Assembly (NCBI GenBank): GCA_030431475.1
Contig: JAUIJD010000025.1
Span: 1 to 64,000, forward strand
Reading direction: 5' to 3'
Length of the DNA: 64,000 bases
From: Verrucomicrobiia bacterium
GTDB taxonomy: Bacteria; Verrucomicrobiota; Verrucomicrobiia; Verrucomicrobiales; Akkermansiaceae
Under the pieces are notes generated by a model. It was not told where the DNA came from and did not search any database. It saw only the letters and a program-made list of their open reading frames with translations. Below, piece by piece: positions 54,301 through 63,406 of this stretch. Position numbers and translations under genes: made by a program. Within the stretch, counting starts at the first letter, position 1. Every line of letters starts with the position of its first letter.

Positions 54301-57300
54301 ACCGTGGCGCCGACCAAGCAGTTCGAGATGGAGCAGGATCCCCACCTCGGACGGCCGATCCTCCGGAAGGTCGAGGAGTATATCGAGTTCATCGAGAAAC
54401 ACCGCCGCCACCCGGACCTCGATACCGAAAAGGAAGACGGTCGGCTCGCGGGTTGCCTGGTAGGCTCGTCCTGCGAGGAGAAGATTCTCATGAACAGCCG
54501 GTGGGGAGTCGAGGTCTTCGCGGATGACGAAGAGGCGCGCCCGCTCGGGTGGAAAGTGCCCTTTCGAATTCCGACCGCGGATCGCGAAGTTTACAGACCA
54601 GCCAACGTCTATCTGCACTTCCCTTCCCACCCAGGCTCCCCTGATCCGGAGACCACCGCTCGCATCGAGAACCTGGAGGACCTGTGGTTCTGGACCGACC
54701 TGAATCCGGAGACTACCGACAATACCGACTCCTGGGATCCGCAGCCATACATCGACTTTGGGCCTTTTGCACGTGCACCGAAAGAAGCGCGTCCAATGGA
54801 TGGGGGGCGACCGCTCTGGGGAACAGCACCGATCCCTCCCGCGGCGGGCCGGTTCACCTTCCGACTGGGAGAATTAGAGCGGGGAATCAACCTCGCCGCC
54901 CATCAGCAACGAGAGCGCCCCCCTGAGGACCGGATCGATGTCAGTGCTCGGCTTAGGCACTTCACAATGACGCGAGGGGAGGCGCCCCCGCCAAGAGAGG
55001 AACTGAAAGGCGCGAGCCTTGCGGATCAGAAAATGGTGTTGGAAGCAGCGAACAAAGCCCGTCCCATCGGGCGACTCCGCGAGGAGGTGGAGGGAATTGC
55101 CTCGCTGTTAGAGCAGCTTCCGCTCACGCGACTACAGAAGCTGGGAGACCCGGATCGAACCGAAGTGGCGAAAGCGATCACGGGGGTCAAAGAGTATCTT
55201 GAGAAGGGCCTTGCCGGGCCGGCCAAGGCCCTGAACCCATTCGATCAGGCCCAAGGGGCGTTGGAGGAGCTGAAAGGCAAGCTTGGCGGCGGAGGCAACC
55301 CGCTTGCGAAGGACGAGCTCAAGAAGAAGCTCTGCGGGAAGGTGAAGGGATCAATGCTCTGGCAGCTGAGGCAGGCTGAGCGTCACATCGCGGCGATTCC
55401 CCGATCTTTCCTGGAGTACTCCAATGACGTGGTCCGGGAGATCGATGGGCTTGCCGACGAGAGGATCGAGGAGGCGCGTCGACTAGGACAGAGCTACCTG
55501 CGGAGCCTGAGAGAGCGCAGCCGAATAGACCGGCTCCAAGGAACCCTGCACGGACAGATCGACAAACTGTTGATCGTCTTGCGCGGGCCCGTCGATGGTC
55601 AACAGGGCGGCGCGATGAAGGACCTAGCCGACATCAAGGCCAAGGTGGCATCACTGCAGAAGGATCTTGGATCGCTCAATGCACCCGACATCCAGAAGAA
55701 ACTCAGAGCAATTGCGTTGCTGGTAGATAGCAGGTTGGTTCGCGAACTGAATGAGCGCATCTCGGCACTCCGGCAGATGCCGCACAAGCTCGATGTGACG
55801 CCCATCCAGACCCTGGTGGATCTGGGCCTCGCGAAGGTGGAACCCGGGCTGGAGAAGGCGAAGGACAAGGTCGCGGAGGTGCGAGCTTCGGTAAAGCAGG
55901 CCCTTGAGAAGCTTTTGGCCGCCGACGGGCCTATCGTGCAGGTGGAGTCCTCACTGGGAGCAGCGGTGGCGGCGCTGAAGAAGACCAAGGCGGATGCCAC
56001 TCTTTCAAAGAAGCTCAACCAGCTCGAGTCTTGGGCGGATGGCAAGATTGCGGAGATTGGCAAGCTGAAGAACGAGCAGCTGAAGGCGGGCGTGAAAAAC
56101 ATCCTCGGCGAGGCAAATGCCTCCCTCGACGCCTTCGAGGCCGAGGTCCGGACCCTCTTGGACAAGGAGGGAAAGACGGCGGCGAAAGAGGCAGAGAAGC
56201 TCTGTATGGACCTGGTGGGGAGTATCTACGATTCCACGTTGGGGCCGGTGGTCGGGCAGGTCCAAGCGGTTCTCGACTCTTTCAAGGATGATCTCGACCT
56301 GCTTGGTCAGCACTATGAAACCGCCAAGGAAATCCATGAGTGGGTGGACTCGCGGCGGCGCGTCCTGAAGTCCGCGCTTAATGGGATCCCCGACGCAGCG
56401 GAACGCGCACTGGATGCGACGGAGGATGTCCTCCAGCGACCGGGCAAGGCCCTGAAGGCGTTGCGTGGCGTGGGGAGCGATCCGGAGGCGGCCCTCCTCG
56501 CCTTCAAGGGGATGACCGACTTTTCTCACCTTGAGACCGGGCTAAACAAGAGTCTTAAGGCCCTCGACCGGCAGATGAAGTCGGTGGGTTACGTTTTCGG
56601 GGACACTGCGGAGGCGCTCGGCATGACGCCCATCACAGCGATGGTCGACAACGCGGAGAGCTACCTCGGTGATCGCTACGACGAGATCAAGATGAAGGCT
56701 GCGGAGTTGGCTGTGCCGGTTAACAGGCTGGGCAAGCAGCTGGAGGCGGATCTCGAGAGCATCAAGAAGGAGGCCAAGGACACCCTCTTCAAGGGCATGG
56801 CCGGCATGAAGAAGTTCCTGCGTGGACTCGTCGATGACGACCTAGCGAAGCGGATCGAGGAGGCCACCACGATCGAGACGAAGACCGATCCCAAGACCAT
56901 GACCGGATTCGTGGACGCCAAGATTTGCAACCTGAGGCTGGGTTCGGACTCGACGATCTTCTCATTCGGTCCGATTGCCCTTCGTCTTCGCAAGCCTGTC
57001 CTGGAAGCCCATGCCCGCATGGAGCGGACCCGCGATGGTTCGATCAACCGGACCTCGACCGGTAAGATCATCGCGGACTGGGAGATGTCCCTGCAGGGTC
57101 AGAAGCTCCTCATGTTCCGGCAGACTGAAGTGGTCTGCAAGGATGGGAAGGTCAAGGTTGACCTAGATCCCTCGAAACTGGAGCTGTCGAGCGTCATGCA
57201 GGCCCTCGCCGACATGGCGCAAACCTACGAAACCGAGGACGATGGGTTCCGCTACGGGCTGATCCAGGATCTCCCCAAGAAGATCGAGGCGTTCTGCGAG

Positions 57301-58107
57301 CTGAACATCAAGCTTCCTCCTGTCGAGGCGGGAACTTTTGCAGTCACGAATCTGAGCTTCGGAGCTTTCCTCAGGATTCGACTGGGTGCGAAAGACGATC
57401 CGGACAATGCGAGTCTGCCCGATCTCAAGACGACCGAACTGTCGATCGCGTCCGGCTTGAACCTTGCGAACGAGAAGGCGCCGTTCTCGATCATCGTCTT
57501 CATCTTGGGCGGCTGTGGTTGGTTCGAGGTGTCGGCGAAGTACTCGATCGGCCTAAGCAACGACCAGACCAGCCTCACGATCGATGTATCGATCGCGATC
57601 GGGGCGGCGGCGTTCCTGGGAATCAACCTCGGCTTCCTGCGGGGGTCGGTGATGGTGTCCCTGGCGGTGGAGGTCAAGGCGAGCCTGATCAAGCAGAGCA
57701 ACGGTCAGAACTCGCGAACGGTGCGATGGAGTATCGTGCTGACCTTCTCGGGCCGCTGCTCGGTGATTGGGCTGATCAGCGTCTCACTCACCATTGTGCT
57801 GGCCATCCGCTACAGTTCGGGTGGAGGAATGACCGGGACCGGCCGGGTCAGCATCTCGATCCGCATCTGCTGGTGCGTGAAGATCAAGGTGGAGCGCTCC
57901 TTCACCTATCGATTCAAGAAGGCGAAGGGCGGAACCGCACGAGTGAATGGGGCGCCCGCGCGGCTTGCGGATCCCCGCATGCGGGTCCCGTCGCAGCACG
58001 ATGCGCTTCTCGCGAGGTTGCAGGGTAAGGAGATCAGGGAGGCCGAATTGGTCGAGCGAAAACCGGCGGCGCGGAAACGGCCGAACCGGTTCAGCATGCT
58101 TGGGTAG
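51352..58107 (+). CDS. Giant protein of unknown function (2251 residues)
   Basis: I do not recognise this protein. There is no signal peptide. Residues ~1-1200 are beta-rich with no identifiable motif; ~1220-1840 are helical and charged, with coiled-coil character ('EGLADERIEEARRLGQSYL'-like heptads, many Lys/Glu/Leu), and ~1850-2190 are beta-stranded with a hydrophobic core ('APFSIIVFILGGCGWFEVSA', 'AAAFLGINLGFLRGSVMVSL', 'SVIGLISVSLTIVLAIRY'), ending in a basic tail (RKPAARKRPNRFSMLG). The alternating hydrophobic strands suggest a beta-sandwich, sheet or barrel that packs as a large particle or contacts membrane. The start is at 51352 after a TATAAT promoter but without a clear Shine-Dalgarno. 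Its first kilobase is AT-richer than the rest. The 1743-residue gene follows after 27 bases, so they form an operon. Confidence 0.9.
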   Translation: MPDARKEHLLLKLFYPGGGVQRVYGRLIDGIGYKLNVVGADSEKPPFGVQFYAPGLSDSPPTQSDLRNEEEGRLIELQCLRLEIGTDLGTNPRKVEIGNSDWWKLTSAPKLFPNGLPSQFSIWAAIPCPVFDSGIDGIRGSGLGFRVNYRFKKHPKGGPYEPQIDAKAEFGSKSQRIFGDNPRGVLQPGLAIWHVLDQEGYDWLRQNLIGLDRLGELKSTKARTVVETVFGVRQHPSQPDESKKFPDRGGLLLRWKLHGADKSAFYSPKFIRRFLCQPHASNSVFRQAETSEVRDVVVKSWHHDTLATEGEDANLADRAPEGPSWVLDVSSEGPNGVANGVDASGRIYSRFWNSITRTFHSRPHQERAFLFDLYPNTGSFEPIRFLVGLIDGDERFHFRPHVPLLSSAADGTYEIVFPALQSISESEDAVACTVKPGKVADAEWKNKYKRIRVHHLKDLELAVSYPLEFRTIPRSRKVRFGALDCTVSKLAKPYRAQTHAHFVFGYGKTVGVKHQFTDLELISYSIGLRPSAAEGEAPDVLPFPIPLNDVAPGGAGRGDDVSGLISHGEQPFLVPIERPGQPGEFVMEVVDENSRDHRQRLILSIKKLSATSRISGNEKIFYLDRNPFLVALLSVSALRNFRPGTGNEIAYWSTEGPFRGWQLKATVDNFDLTLPPQVLAEEMEKRIGSSDIGPGELVDFRFTTPAKLTLRSGELIRNYGIVPWDLEFYLNGLRESRLVGLPLERAEFELLYGIRTRLDNNTRLRLAEIFTRLGFPASRLPDTPRDPEFLPLKSEYTKYQKLWDRYLAALENRLAIYELFEEDQQEFNETGERVGLEISGRRNEDGPQAYIVANRTRDDATTGSPEYSVSFDSSQTRLPIPVYEEGLAGSFAWAFESRLLFEALYNDPDPSTHMRVEAVEVSLARLYFSALGGWGTQEAAFDNGKARVQVTVEMGRVSEMRVERIGRVGVFWNKAKMVTVFRRTVAPTKQFEMEQDPHLGRPILRKVEEYIEFIEKHRRHPDLDTEKEDGRLAGCLVGSSCEEKILMNSRWGVEVFADDEEARPLGWKVPFRIPTADREVYRPANVYLHFPSHPGSPDPETTARIENLEDLWFWTDLNPETTDNTDSWDPQPYIDFGPFARAPKEARPMDGGRPLWGTAPIPPAAGRFTFRLGELERGINLAAHQQRERPPEDRIDVSARLRHFTMTRGEAPPPREELKGASLADQKMVLEAANKARPIGRLREEVEGIASLLEQLPLTRLQKLGDPDRTEVAKAITGVKEYLEKGLAGPAKALNPFDQAQGALEELKGKLGGGGNPLAKDELKKKLCGKVKGSMLWQLRQAERHIAAIPRSFLEYSNDVVREIDGLADERIEEARRLGQSYLRSLRERSRIDRLQGTLHGQIDKLLIVLRGPVDGQQGGAMKDLADIKAKVASLQKDLGSLNAPDIQKKLRAIALLVDSRLVRELNERISALRQMPHKLDVTPIQTLVDLGLAKVEPGLEKAKDKVAEVRASVKQALEKLLAADGPIVQVESSLGAAVAALKKTKADATLSKKLNQLESWADGKIAEIGKLKNEQLKAGVKNILGEANASLDAFEAEVRTLLDKEGKTAAKEAEKLCMDLVGSIYDSTLGPVVGQVQAVLDSFKDDLDLLGQHYETAKEIHEWVDSRRRVLKSALNGIPDAAERALDATEDVLQRPGKALKALRGVGSDPEAALLAFKGMTDFSHLETGLNKSLKALDRQMKSVGYVFGDTAEALGMTPITAMVDNAESYLGDRYDEIKMKAAELAVPVNRLGKQLEADLESIKKEAKDTLFKGMAGMKKFLRGLVDDDLAKRIEEATTIETKTDPKTMTGFVDAKICNLRLGSDSTIFSFGPIALRLRKPVLEAHARMERTRDGSINRTSTGKIIADWEMSLQGQKLLMFRQTEVVCKDGKVKVDLDPSKLELSSVMQALADMAQTYETEDDGFRYGLIQDLPKKIEAFCELNIKLPPVEAGTFAVTNLSFGAFLRIRLGAKDDPDNASLPDLKTTELSIASGLNLANEKAPFSIIVFILGGCGWFEVSAKYSIGLSNDQTSLTIDVSIAIGAAAFLGINLGFLRGSVMVSLAVEVKASLIKQSNGQNSRTVRWSIVLTFSGRCSVIGLISVSLTIVLAIRYSSGGGMTGTGRVSISIRICWCVKIKVERSFTYRFKKAKGGTARVNGAPARLADPRMRVPSQHDALLARLQGKEIREAELVERKPAARKRPNRFSMLG

Positions 58108-58134
58108 GAACACTCAACGAGAGAAGACACGACC

Positions 58135-61100
58135 ATGTGGACGATCGTCACGAATACATCGAATCTGGGGGCCTATACCGGCGACAAGCGTGCTCGGCTG
58201 GCCTTCAACTGGAATTCCACTTTCTGGAGAGGAGGCGGGGTGCCGCCGGCGGTCGAAGCGGCCCAGTTCGGCCTCTTCCTGCCGTGGCGGAGTATACGCC
58301 TTGAATTGTGGGATGTGACGGACGGAAGCATTCCGTCCAAGCTGGGTGGCGCTGGTGGCCCGGCCGTGGTTCGCCCGGCGAAGCCAACGAACGGGGCTGG
58401 CTGGGGATCAGCAAGGGAGCGCCTCGGCAGCGCCTTGAGTGTGCAGGGCGGAATTGCCCCGGAGAGGTTCTTTGGCGTGGCAGCGGCGGGAGGCGAGTAT
58501 GCCATGAATCCCGAATCGTGGCCGGCCCTGATGGCGAGCTTGTCGAATTACGCTTCACCGGTGAACGAGGAGCTTGGACTGTCGTCGTTTCATCCTCTCG
58601 ACTGGTTCATCGAGAAAATGGAACTGAGTCCGGAAGAAGCGGACGGATTGGACGATGATGAGAAAGCGGAGGCCCTGAAGAACAAGAAGAAGGACATCGG
58701 AGACCGCCTGAGCGCAGGCGCTCGGATTGCCCTTGTTCCTGTCCCTCTCCCGGACCAACCCGGTGAAGAGGAGCTCTGGACCCTCAGTGCGAGCGATGCG
58801 GCGGGGCCTGAGCAAGCGATCCTGAAGCTGACGCACAAGGACCTAGCTGGTTTCAATGCCGAGATCCAGGTGCAAGGGGCCAATTCGTCCCTCAACCAGA
58901 ACGTGTGGGTCCGAGCATTCGGGGGGACGCGTTCGTATCTGCCGCTCAGCGATCAGTTCGATTCCGACGAGGACTCGGAGCTGCGGAAAAGGAATTGGAG
59001 GAAGGACTACGCCCACAATGTCCAGGCGCACCTCAATCTCCTGGCGTGGTGGCGGGAAAAGAATGTTCCTGCCAAGAATGATTGGGCGACCTTACGCCCC
59101 CTTCTCGAAGCGGGGTTGTTGTTGCTGCACGACCGGGCCGACCTGGGGCTTCGCTTCGGGGTCGAGGAGTTCGATTTGGACGAAGCGGGCCAAAGTGGCC
59201 CTCCTTTGCAGGATGGTGCAAAGCGCATTTCCGAGCACATCTTTCTCAGGCTCGCGAAGATCGATCCGGGTTCCGGCCGGAAGGTGCTGGACGAGCTTGG
59301 AGTCGGTCCGGGCTTGAAGGGAAAGAACGAGAAGTTCCTGCAACACCTGCGGGATGGTAAGGAGCAAAACTGGGTCGGTTTGGTCACCATGGCAGTCGAG
59401 CAGTGGGGAGAGGATTCCCTTGCCGTGAAGGGGAGGAGCACCAGTCACCTGCACGAGGCGTTGAGATTCCTTTCCAAGCCCGGATCCGAAGACGAATTCA
59501 AGGAAACCGGGATTGACGGGGCCAAAGCCCTCGAAGAGCTCGAACGGGTAGCAGACGACGAGGATATCGTGCTCGATCTGTTCATTGTCCAATGGGAGCA
59601 GTTCGTTGCGAAGCATGGTGGGGCGGGAAGTGAGAAACACTGGAGGAAGTTGTTGGGAGCGGACCGGCTGATGGACCGGCGTGGGGAGTTGCAGGAGTTG
59701 TTGCGTGATTCAGGTCGCACCCTGCGGGAGTGGCTGGGAGATGGCCTAACAGCCGAGCTGTGGTTCTGGAGAGAGAAGGAGAATGGCAAGATGGTGTCGA
59801 AGGGCCTCCACGTGCCGGACGGCACTCCTCAGAACGCCAAGTCGGAAGCGAAAGCGGTCCAGGAAGCAATCGTGCAAGGGATGAAACGACTGTGGAATAT
59901 CCCGACGACGCCTCCCTTTCGAGTGCCGGTACTGAGGACGACAAAGTCCGAGGAAAAGGACTTTCCGGCACCCGGGGCAGAGGCAAAGGAAGCGATTGAA
60001 GAGATGGTGGTTCGCCTCGCGACCCCAAGCGAGTTGCGGCGCACGATGCCGCATCCGCTCCGAGTGGACACTCCGATGTTGACCACCCCCGCAAAACAGC
60101 TCGCCGAGATGGCCGGGGTATTGGTTTTTCTACGCCGAAAGGGCGAGAAGGGGGGAAAGAAGGAGGGTAAATGGCGCTGCCTCAACATGGCAAAGCTTCT
60201 TGGGACGGTGGATGGAAATGAGTTGGTGCTCGGCAAGCCAGCTGAGCAGGTAGTTTCACCGTTCCAGGTGAACTCGGTGAATGGGGTCCTCCAGGGTGTG
60301 ATCGAATACCAGGAGCGACCGATTGCGGTCGAGTTGCTGGAGGCCATCGAACGGATGAAGCGGGATTCAGAAGTCGAGGGTGAGGAGATCGATCCGATGA
60401 AGATGGTGGCTGGCTTGGAGCTCAGCTACCGGCAACTGGACAAGGTCGATCCAGCCGGGTGGGGGGTGGTCCCTCCCATGATCTACTCGAAGGAGGACAA
60501 GCCGAACTTCGAGGTGGCATTTGCGCCAGTGCACAACTCGGGGGCTCTGCCGCCGGATCTGGCGGACAGTCCGGACACGCCGGGGCAAATCGGGGCATTC
60601 GGCACCATCGACAAGCCTGCGGGCAAGCAGATTGCCTCCTACGGACCCTATCGCCGCCGGGTCCCGGTTGGGGCAGTGCGCTTCAGTGGCTCGCGCGACA
60701 AGGAAGGGAATTGGGCCAAGTTTCAGCCCCGCATGGCTCCATCATCAGTGGCGCCGCTGGTGCATGACTTGATCGAGCCCGATCAGACTGAAGCGGGGAC
60801 AGCCGGAGACAGGAGGAAGGATCTGACCACCTACGTGTTGTGGCCCGGGGTGAATGGGGCCCAGAACCGGATCGGAAACAGCACGGTCGAGTTTCTTTTG
60901 CGGCCACCCGCAGTGGAAGTGGAGAACTGGGCTCGTGGCTTCGTGGCGGAGCGCTACCAGGAAGGTGGGTCTTTGGACCCGACGGACCAAGAACTCTTGA
61001 TGGATGTCGAAGATGCCTACTTCGAGTTGGTTGACGAGGACGAGACGGCCCGAGGCTCGAAGGCGGACGACCTCATTGACGACTACGCTGTCTCGATGGT

Positions 61101-63366
61101 GAAGGTGGAGTTCGAAGAAGTGGAGATGCCTGGCCAGAAAGTGGAGCTCAAGAAAATGGCAGTCCTCTTCTCCCAGGGAGCTGTGGAAGAGAAGGCCCCG
61201 ACTGGAAGGGAGTTTCTCGACAGAATCCAACGAATCTTCAGGGCTACCGATGGAGCTCCTGCTGGATTCCGTGGCTGGCTTGTCGTGGAGCGGGGGGACG
61301 CCGGAAGCAAGTTCAAGGTCGGCTTTCCACAAGCAGAAGGGAATGAAAACAAGAAGGATCCCAACAGGTGGCACCTGACCATCCCGCCAGGACGGATCGT
61401 CAAGATGACGGTGACACCGTGCCTGTCTCTGAAGGCCAAAAATCACTTCGACGTAATCTACTCGGAAGATGGCCCGAACAAGGAGTTGAAGGCAGTGGAT
61501 GGCGACAAGGCATTTGAGGTGATCCCGGCGGCACGAGAGTTCTACTTCGAGACCGTACCGTCGGCCCGGATTATCAACAAAGTTCCGAAACCGGCCTTAC
61601 CCACACCGAAGGAGACCTGGAACGCGATCACGTTAGGAACGACCTCAGCGGGCCGGCTCAGCGTCAACCTTCCGGTCTTGAAGGCCGAAGGGGATGGCGC
61701 CTACTGGCGCTACGTGGGTGCGATCGAGACCGGGGTGCAGCCTTGGCGCTGGTTGGGGCGAATTCAGGCCTGGGAGAAGCAGAAGACCGATGTCAACGGG
61801 AAGCTGCTGCCATCGCGACGACCGCGACTTTGCGAAAACGTCGAACTGCTGAATAAGAAGAACGAAGTTGACCAGCTCGAGCCGGTTCTCGCGAATGAGC
61901 TGGCGGACTTTGAAGGAGTGGCCCCGAACGACGCCTTCACACACGGGGGTCCAGGATCGGACCGGGACGGTGACGGGATTGATGACAGGGTCAACCTCAT
62001 GAAAGCGATCCAGGAACAAAAGGAGTTTCCCTTGTTTGAGGATCCGGGCGACCAAGAGGTGCTGGGGCGATACATGAGGGTACGCCTGAAGCTCTGGTCC
62101 CGTTACCTCGGTTTGCCGGGCTTCAGCGATACCATCACCTCGAAGTGGAGCGAAGTCAGCAAGGGCGGGAAGCGGGTTGTGGCCAGTTCGTTCAAGCGAA
62201 TGGTCCTGCCGGGTCGTCTGCGCACTCCGCTCGGCGCGCCGCGGGTGAAGATGCTGATCCCGCTAATCGAAGATGCTCCGAGAACATCGATGGGCGGCGA
62301 GGGCATCGAGGGGCGACCTGGTTTCCTCGCTCTTACCACCGAGGGCCTGGCCTCCCCTTTCCATATCCTCGAAGGCGCGATCGAGTTCGCGGAATACGAG
62401 ATTTTCAACGCCGACACCAACACGCTGGAGACCCGGTACTTTCCGGAGTTCGGCCCGGATCCGATTTCGTCCGCGAATTCTTTTGTGGATGGGGACGATG
62501 AAATCAACCAGAAGAAGGGCCTGGACAAGGCCGCCAAGGAGAAGGTCGACGCCGAGCCGCTTCAGGGACGAGCATTCGGCCTGACGGTGGAGCGAGAGGG
62601 CGCCGACGCCGCTTTTCCCTACGCCGCCTTCTCGTTCGACTTCCCGAAATTGCCGGACGGCGTGCTTCCCAACGGCAGGATGACCGAGGCCTACAAAAGC
62701 GACATCTTCCTGAAGCTGGCCTTCCGCTGGCGTATTTGGTCGGGCGAGGACAAGGCCCGCACCATGGATCACCCGGCCGAGGAGCTAGTGGGACCGCTCA
62801 CCTCCCCTTGGCAAATTAGAATGCTGGCACCGTCCGCACAGATCGAGATCGATCCCGGGGGAGACGTGGCGGTCGAGTCGTTGCGGTTCCTGCCGGCAAG
62901 GAAGAGATTGTTCATTAAACACGCCAATAAAGAAGTCCGTGTAATCGCACCCAAATACCAAGGCTCCACCGGAATCGGGAATCTCACCATGACATTTGCC
63001 TTTCTGACATGGAAGACGGTGCCGGACGTACTTTCGGGCAACCTGAGCAAGCTTCCGGTGGGCATCTACCTACCAGGGGTGAATAAGGAGTGGGAGCCAG
63101 TGTGGCTCCGTGCTGAAGGCGGTCGGCCGGATCGTGGTCAGTTTCTGCTCCTGATGACCCGTCGCCAGCGGGGGGAGGACCAGACAGTCGGCGAGATACT
63201 CAAGGTGGCGGCCGTAAACGGCGACTATAGTGACCGCTTGATGGCCTTCAGCAACGCGCTATTTCCGGAACAAGGACGGCATGACTCTGAGGAGGAGTAT
63301 CAGCCCGCAACCATGATGGTTGTCCGAGCCTTCAAACCGATCGATGTGGAGTCAGCAGAGAGCTAG
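58135..63366 (+). CDS. Giant protein of unknown function (1743 residues)
   Basis: I do not recognise this protein. It lacks a signal peptide and membrane helices and is rich in Glu, Lys, Arg, Trp and Pro, with mixed helical and beta segments. A possible calcium-binding Asp-rich motif, 'GSDRDGDGIDDRVN', is at ~1273-1286. Trp- and Arg-rich patches such as 'NWNSTFWRGG' at the N-terminus are notable. The C-terminal ~300 residues ('LEGAIEFAEYEIFNADTNTL', 'PYAAFSFDFPKLPDG') look like a compact domain. GAGAGAAG ahead of the ATG at 58135 is a weak ribosome binding site. It follows the 2251-residue gene after 27 bases and likely acts with it. The GC is ~60%, below that of the flanking genes, and codon use is shared with the first giant gene. 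Confidence 0.9.
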   Translation: MWTIVTNTSNLGAYTGDKRARLAFNWNSTFWRGGGVPPAVEAAQFGLFLPWRSIRLELWDVTDGSIPSKLGGAGGPAVVRPAKPTNGAGWGSARERLGSALSVQGGIAPERFFGVAAAGGEYAMNPESWPALMASLSNYASPVNEELGLSSFHPLDWFIEKMELSPEEADGLDDDEKAEALKNKKKDIGDRLSAGARIALVPVPLPDQPGEEELWTLSASDAAGPEQAILKLTHKDLAGFNAEIQVQGANSSLNQNVWVRAFGGTRSYLPLSDQFDSDEDSELRKRNWRKDYAHNVQAHLNLLAWWREKNVPAKNDWATLRPLLEAGLLLLHDRADLGLRFGVEEFDLDEAGQSGPPLQDGAKRISEHIFLRLAKIDPGSGRKVLDELGVGPGLKGKNEKFLQHLRDGKEQNWVGLVTMAVEQWGEDSLAVKGRSTSHLHEALRFLSKPGSEDEFKETGIDGAKALEELERVADDEDIVLDLFIVQWEQFVAKHGGAGSEKHWRKLLGADRLMDRRGELQELLRDSGRTLREWLGDGLTAELWFWREKENGKMVSKGLHVPDGTPQNAKSEAKAVQEAIVQGMKRLWNIPTTPPFRVPVLRTTKSEEKDFPAPGAEAKEAIEEMVVRLATPSELRRTMPHPLRVDTPMLTTPAKQLAEMAGVLVFLRRKGEKGGKKEGKWRCLNMAKLLGTVDGNELVLGKPAEQVVSPFQVNSVNGVLQGVIEYQERPIAVELLEAIERMKRDSEVEGEEIDPMKMVAGLELSYRQLDKVDPAGWGVVPPMIYSKEDKPNFEVAFAPVHNSGALPPDLADSPDTPGQIGAFGTIDKPAGKQIASYGPYRRRVPVGAVRFSGSRDKEGNWAKFQPRMAPSSVAPLVHDLIEPDQTEAGTAGDRRKDLTTYVLWPGVNGAQNRIGNSTVEFLLRPPAVEVENWARGFVAERYQEGGSLDPTDQELLMDVEDAYFELVDEDETARGSKADDLIDDYAVSMVKVEFEEVEMPGQKVELKKMAVLFSQGAVEEKAPTGREFLDRIQRIFRATDGAPAGFRGWLVVERGDAGSKFKVGFPQAEGNENKKDPNRWHLTIPPGRIVKMTVTPCLSLKAKNHFDVIYSEDGPNKELKAVDGDKAFEVIPAAREFYFETVPSARIINKVPKPALPTPKETWNAITLGTTSAGRLSVNLPVLKAEGDGAYWRYVGAIETGVQPWRWLGRIQAWEKQKTDVNGKLLPSRRPRLCENVELLNKKNEVDQLEPVLANELADFEGVAPNDAFTHGGPGSDRDGDGIDDRVNLMKAIQEQKEFPLFEDPGDQEVLGRYMRVRLKLWSRYLGLPGFSDTITSKWSEVSKGGKRVVASSFKRMVLPGRLRTPLGAPRVKMLIPLIEDAPRTSMGGEGIEGRPGFLALTTEGLASPFHILEGAIEFAEYEIFNADTNTLETRYFPEFGPDPISSANSFVDGDDEINQKKGLDKAAKEKVDAEPLQGRAFGLTVEREGADAAFPYAAFSFDFPKLPDGVLPNGRMTEAYKSDIFLKLAFRWRIWSGEDKARTMDHPAEELVGPLTSPWQIRMLAPSAQIEIDPGGDVAVESLRFLPARKRLFIKHANKEVRVIAPKYQGSTGIGNLTMTFAFLTWKTVPDVLSGNLSKLPVGIYLPGVNKEWEPVWLRAEGGRPDRGQFLLLMTRRQRGEDQTVGEILKVAAVNGDYSDRLMAFSNALFPEQGRHDSEEEYQPATMMVVRAFKPIDVESAES

Positions 63367-63406
63367 AACAATTCACCAACCTCCGGGTTGGCGACGGGTC
63401 TCTTGC

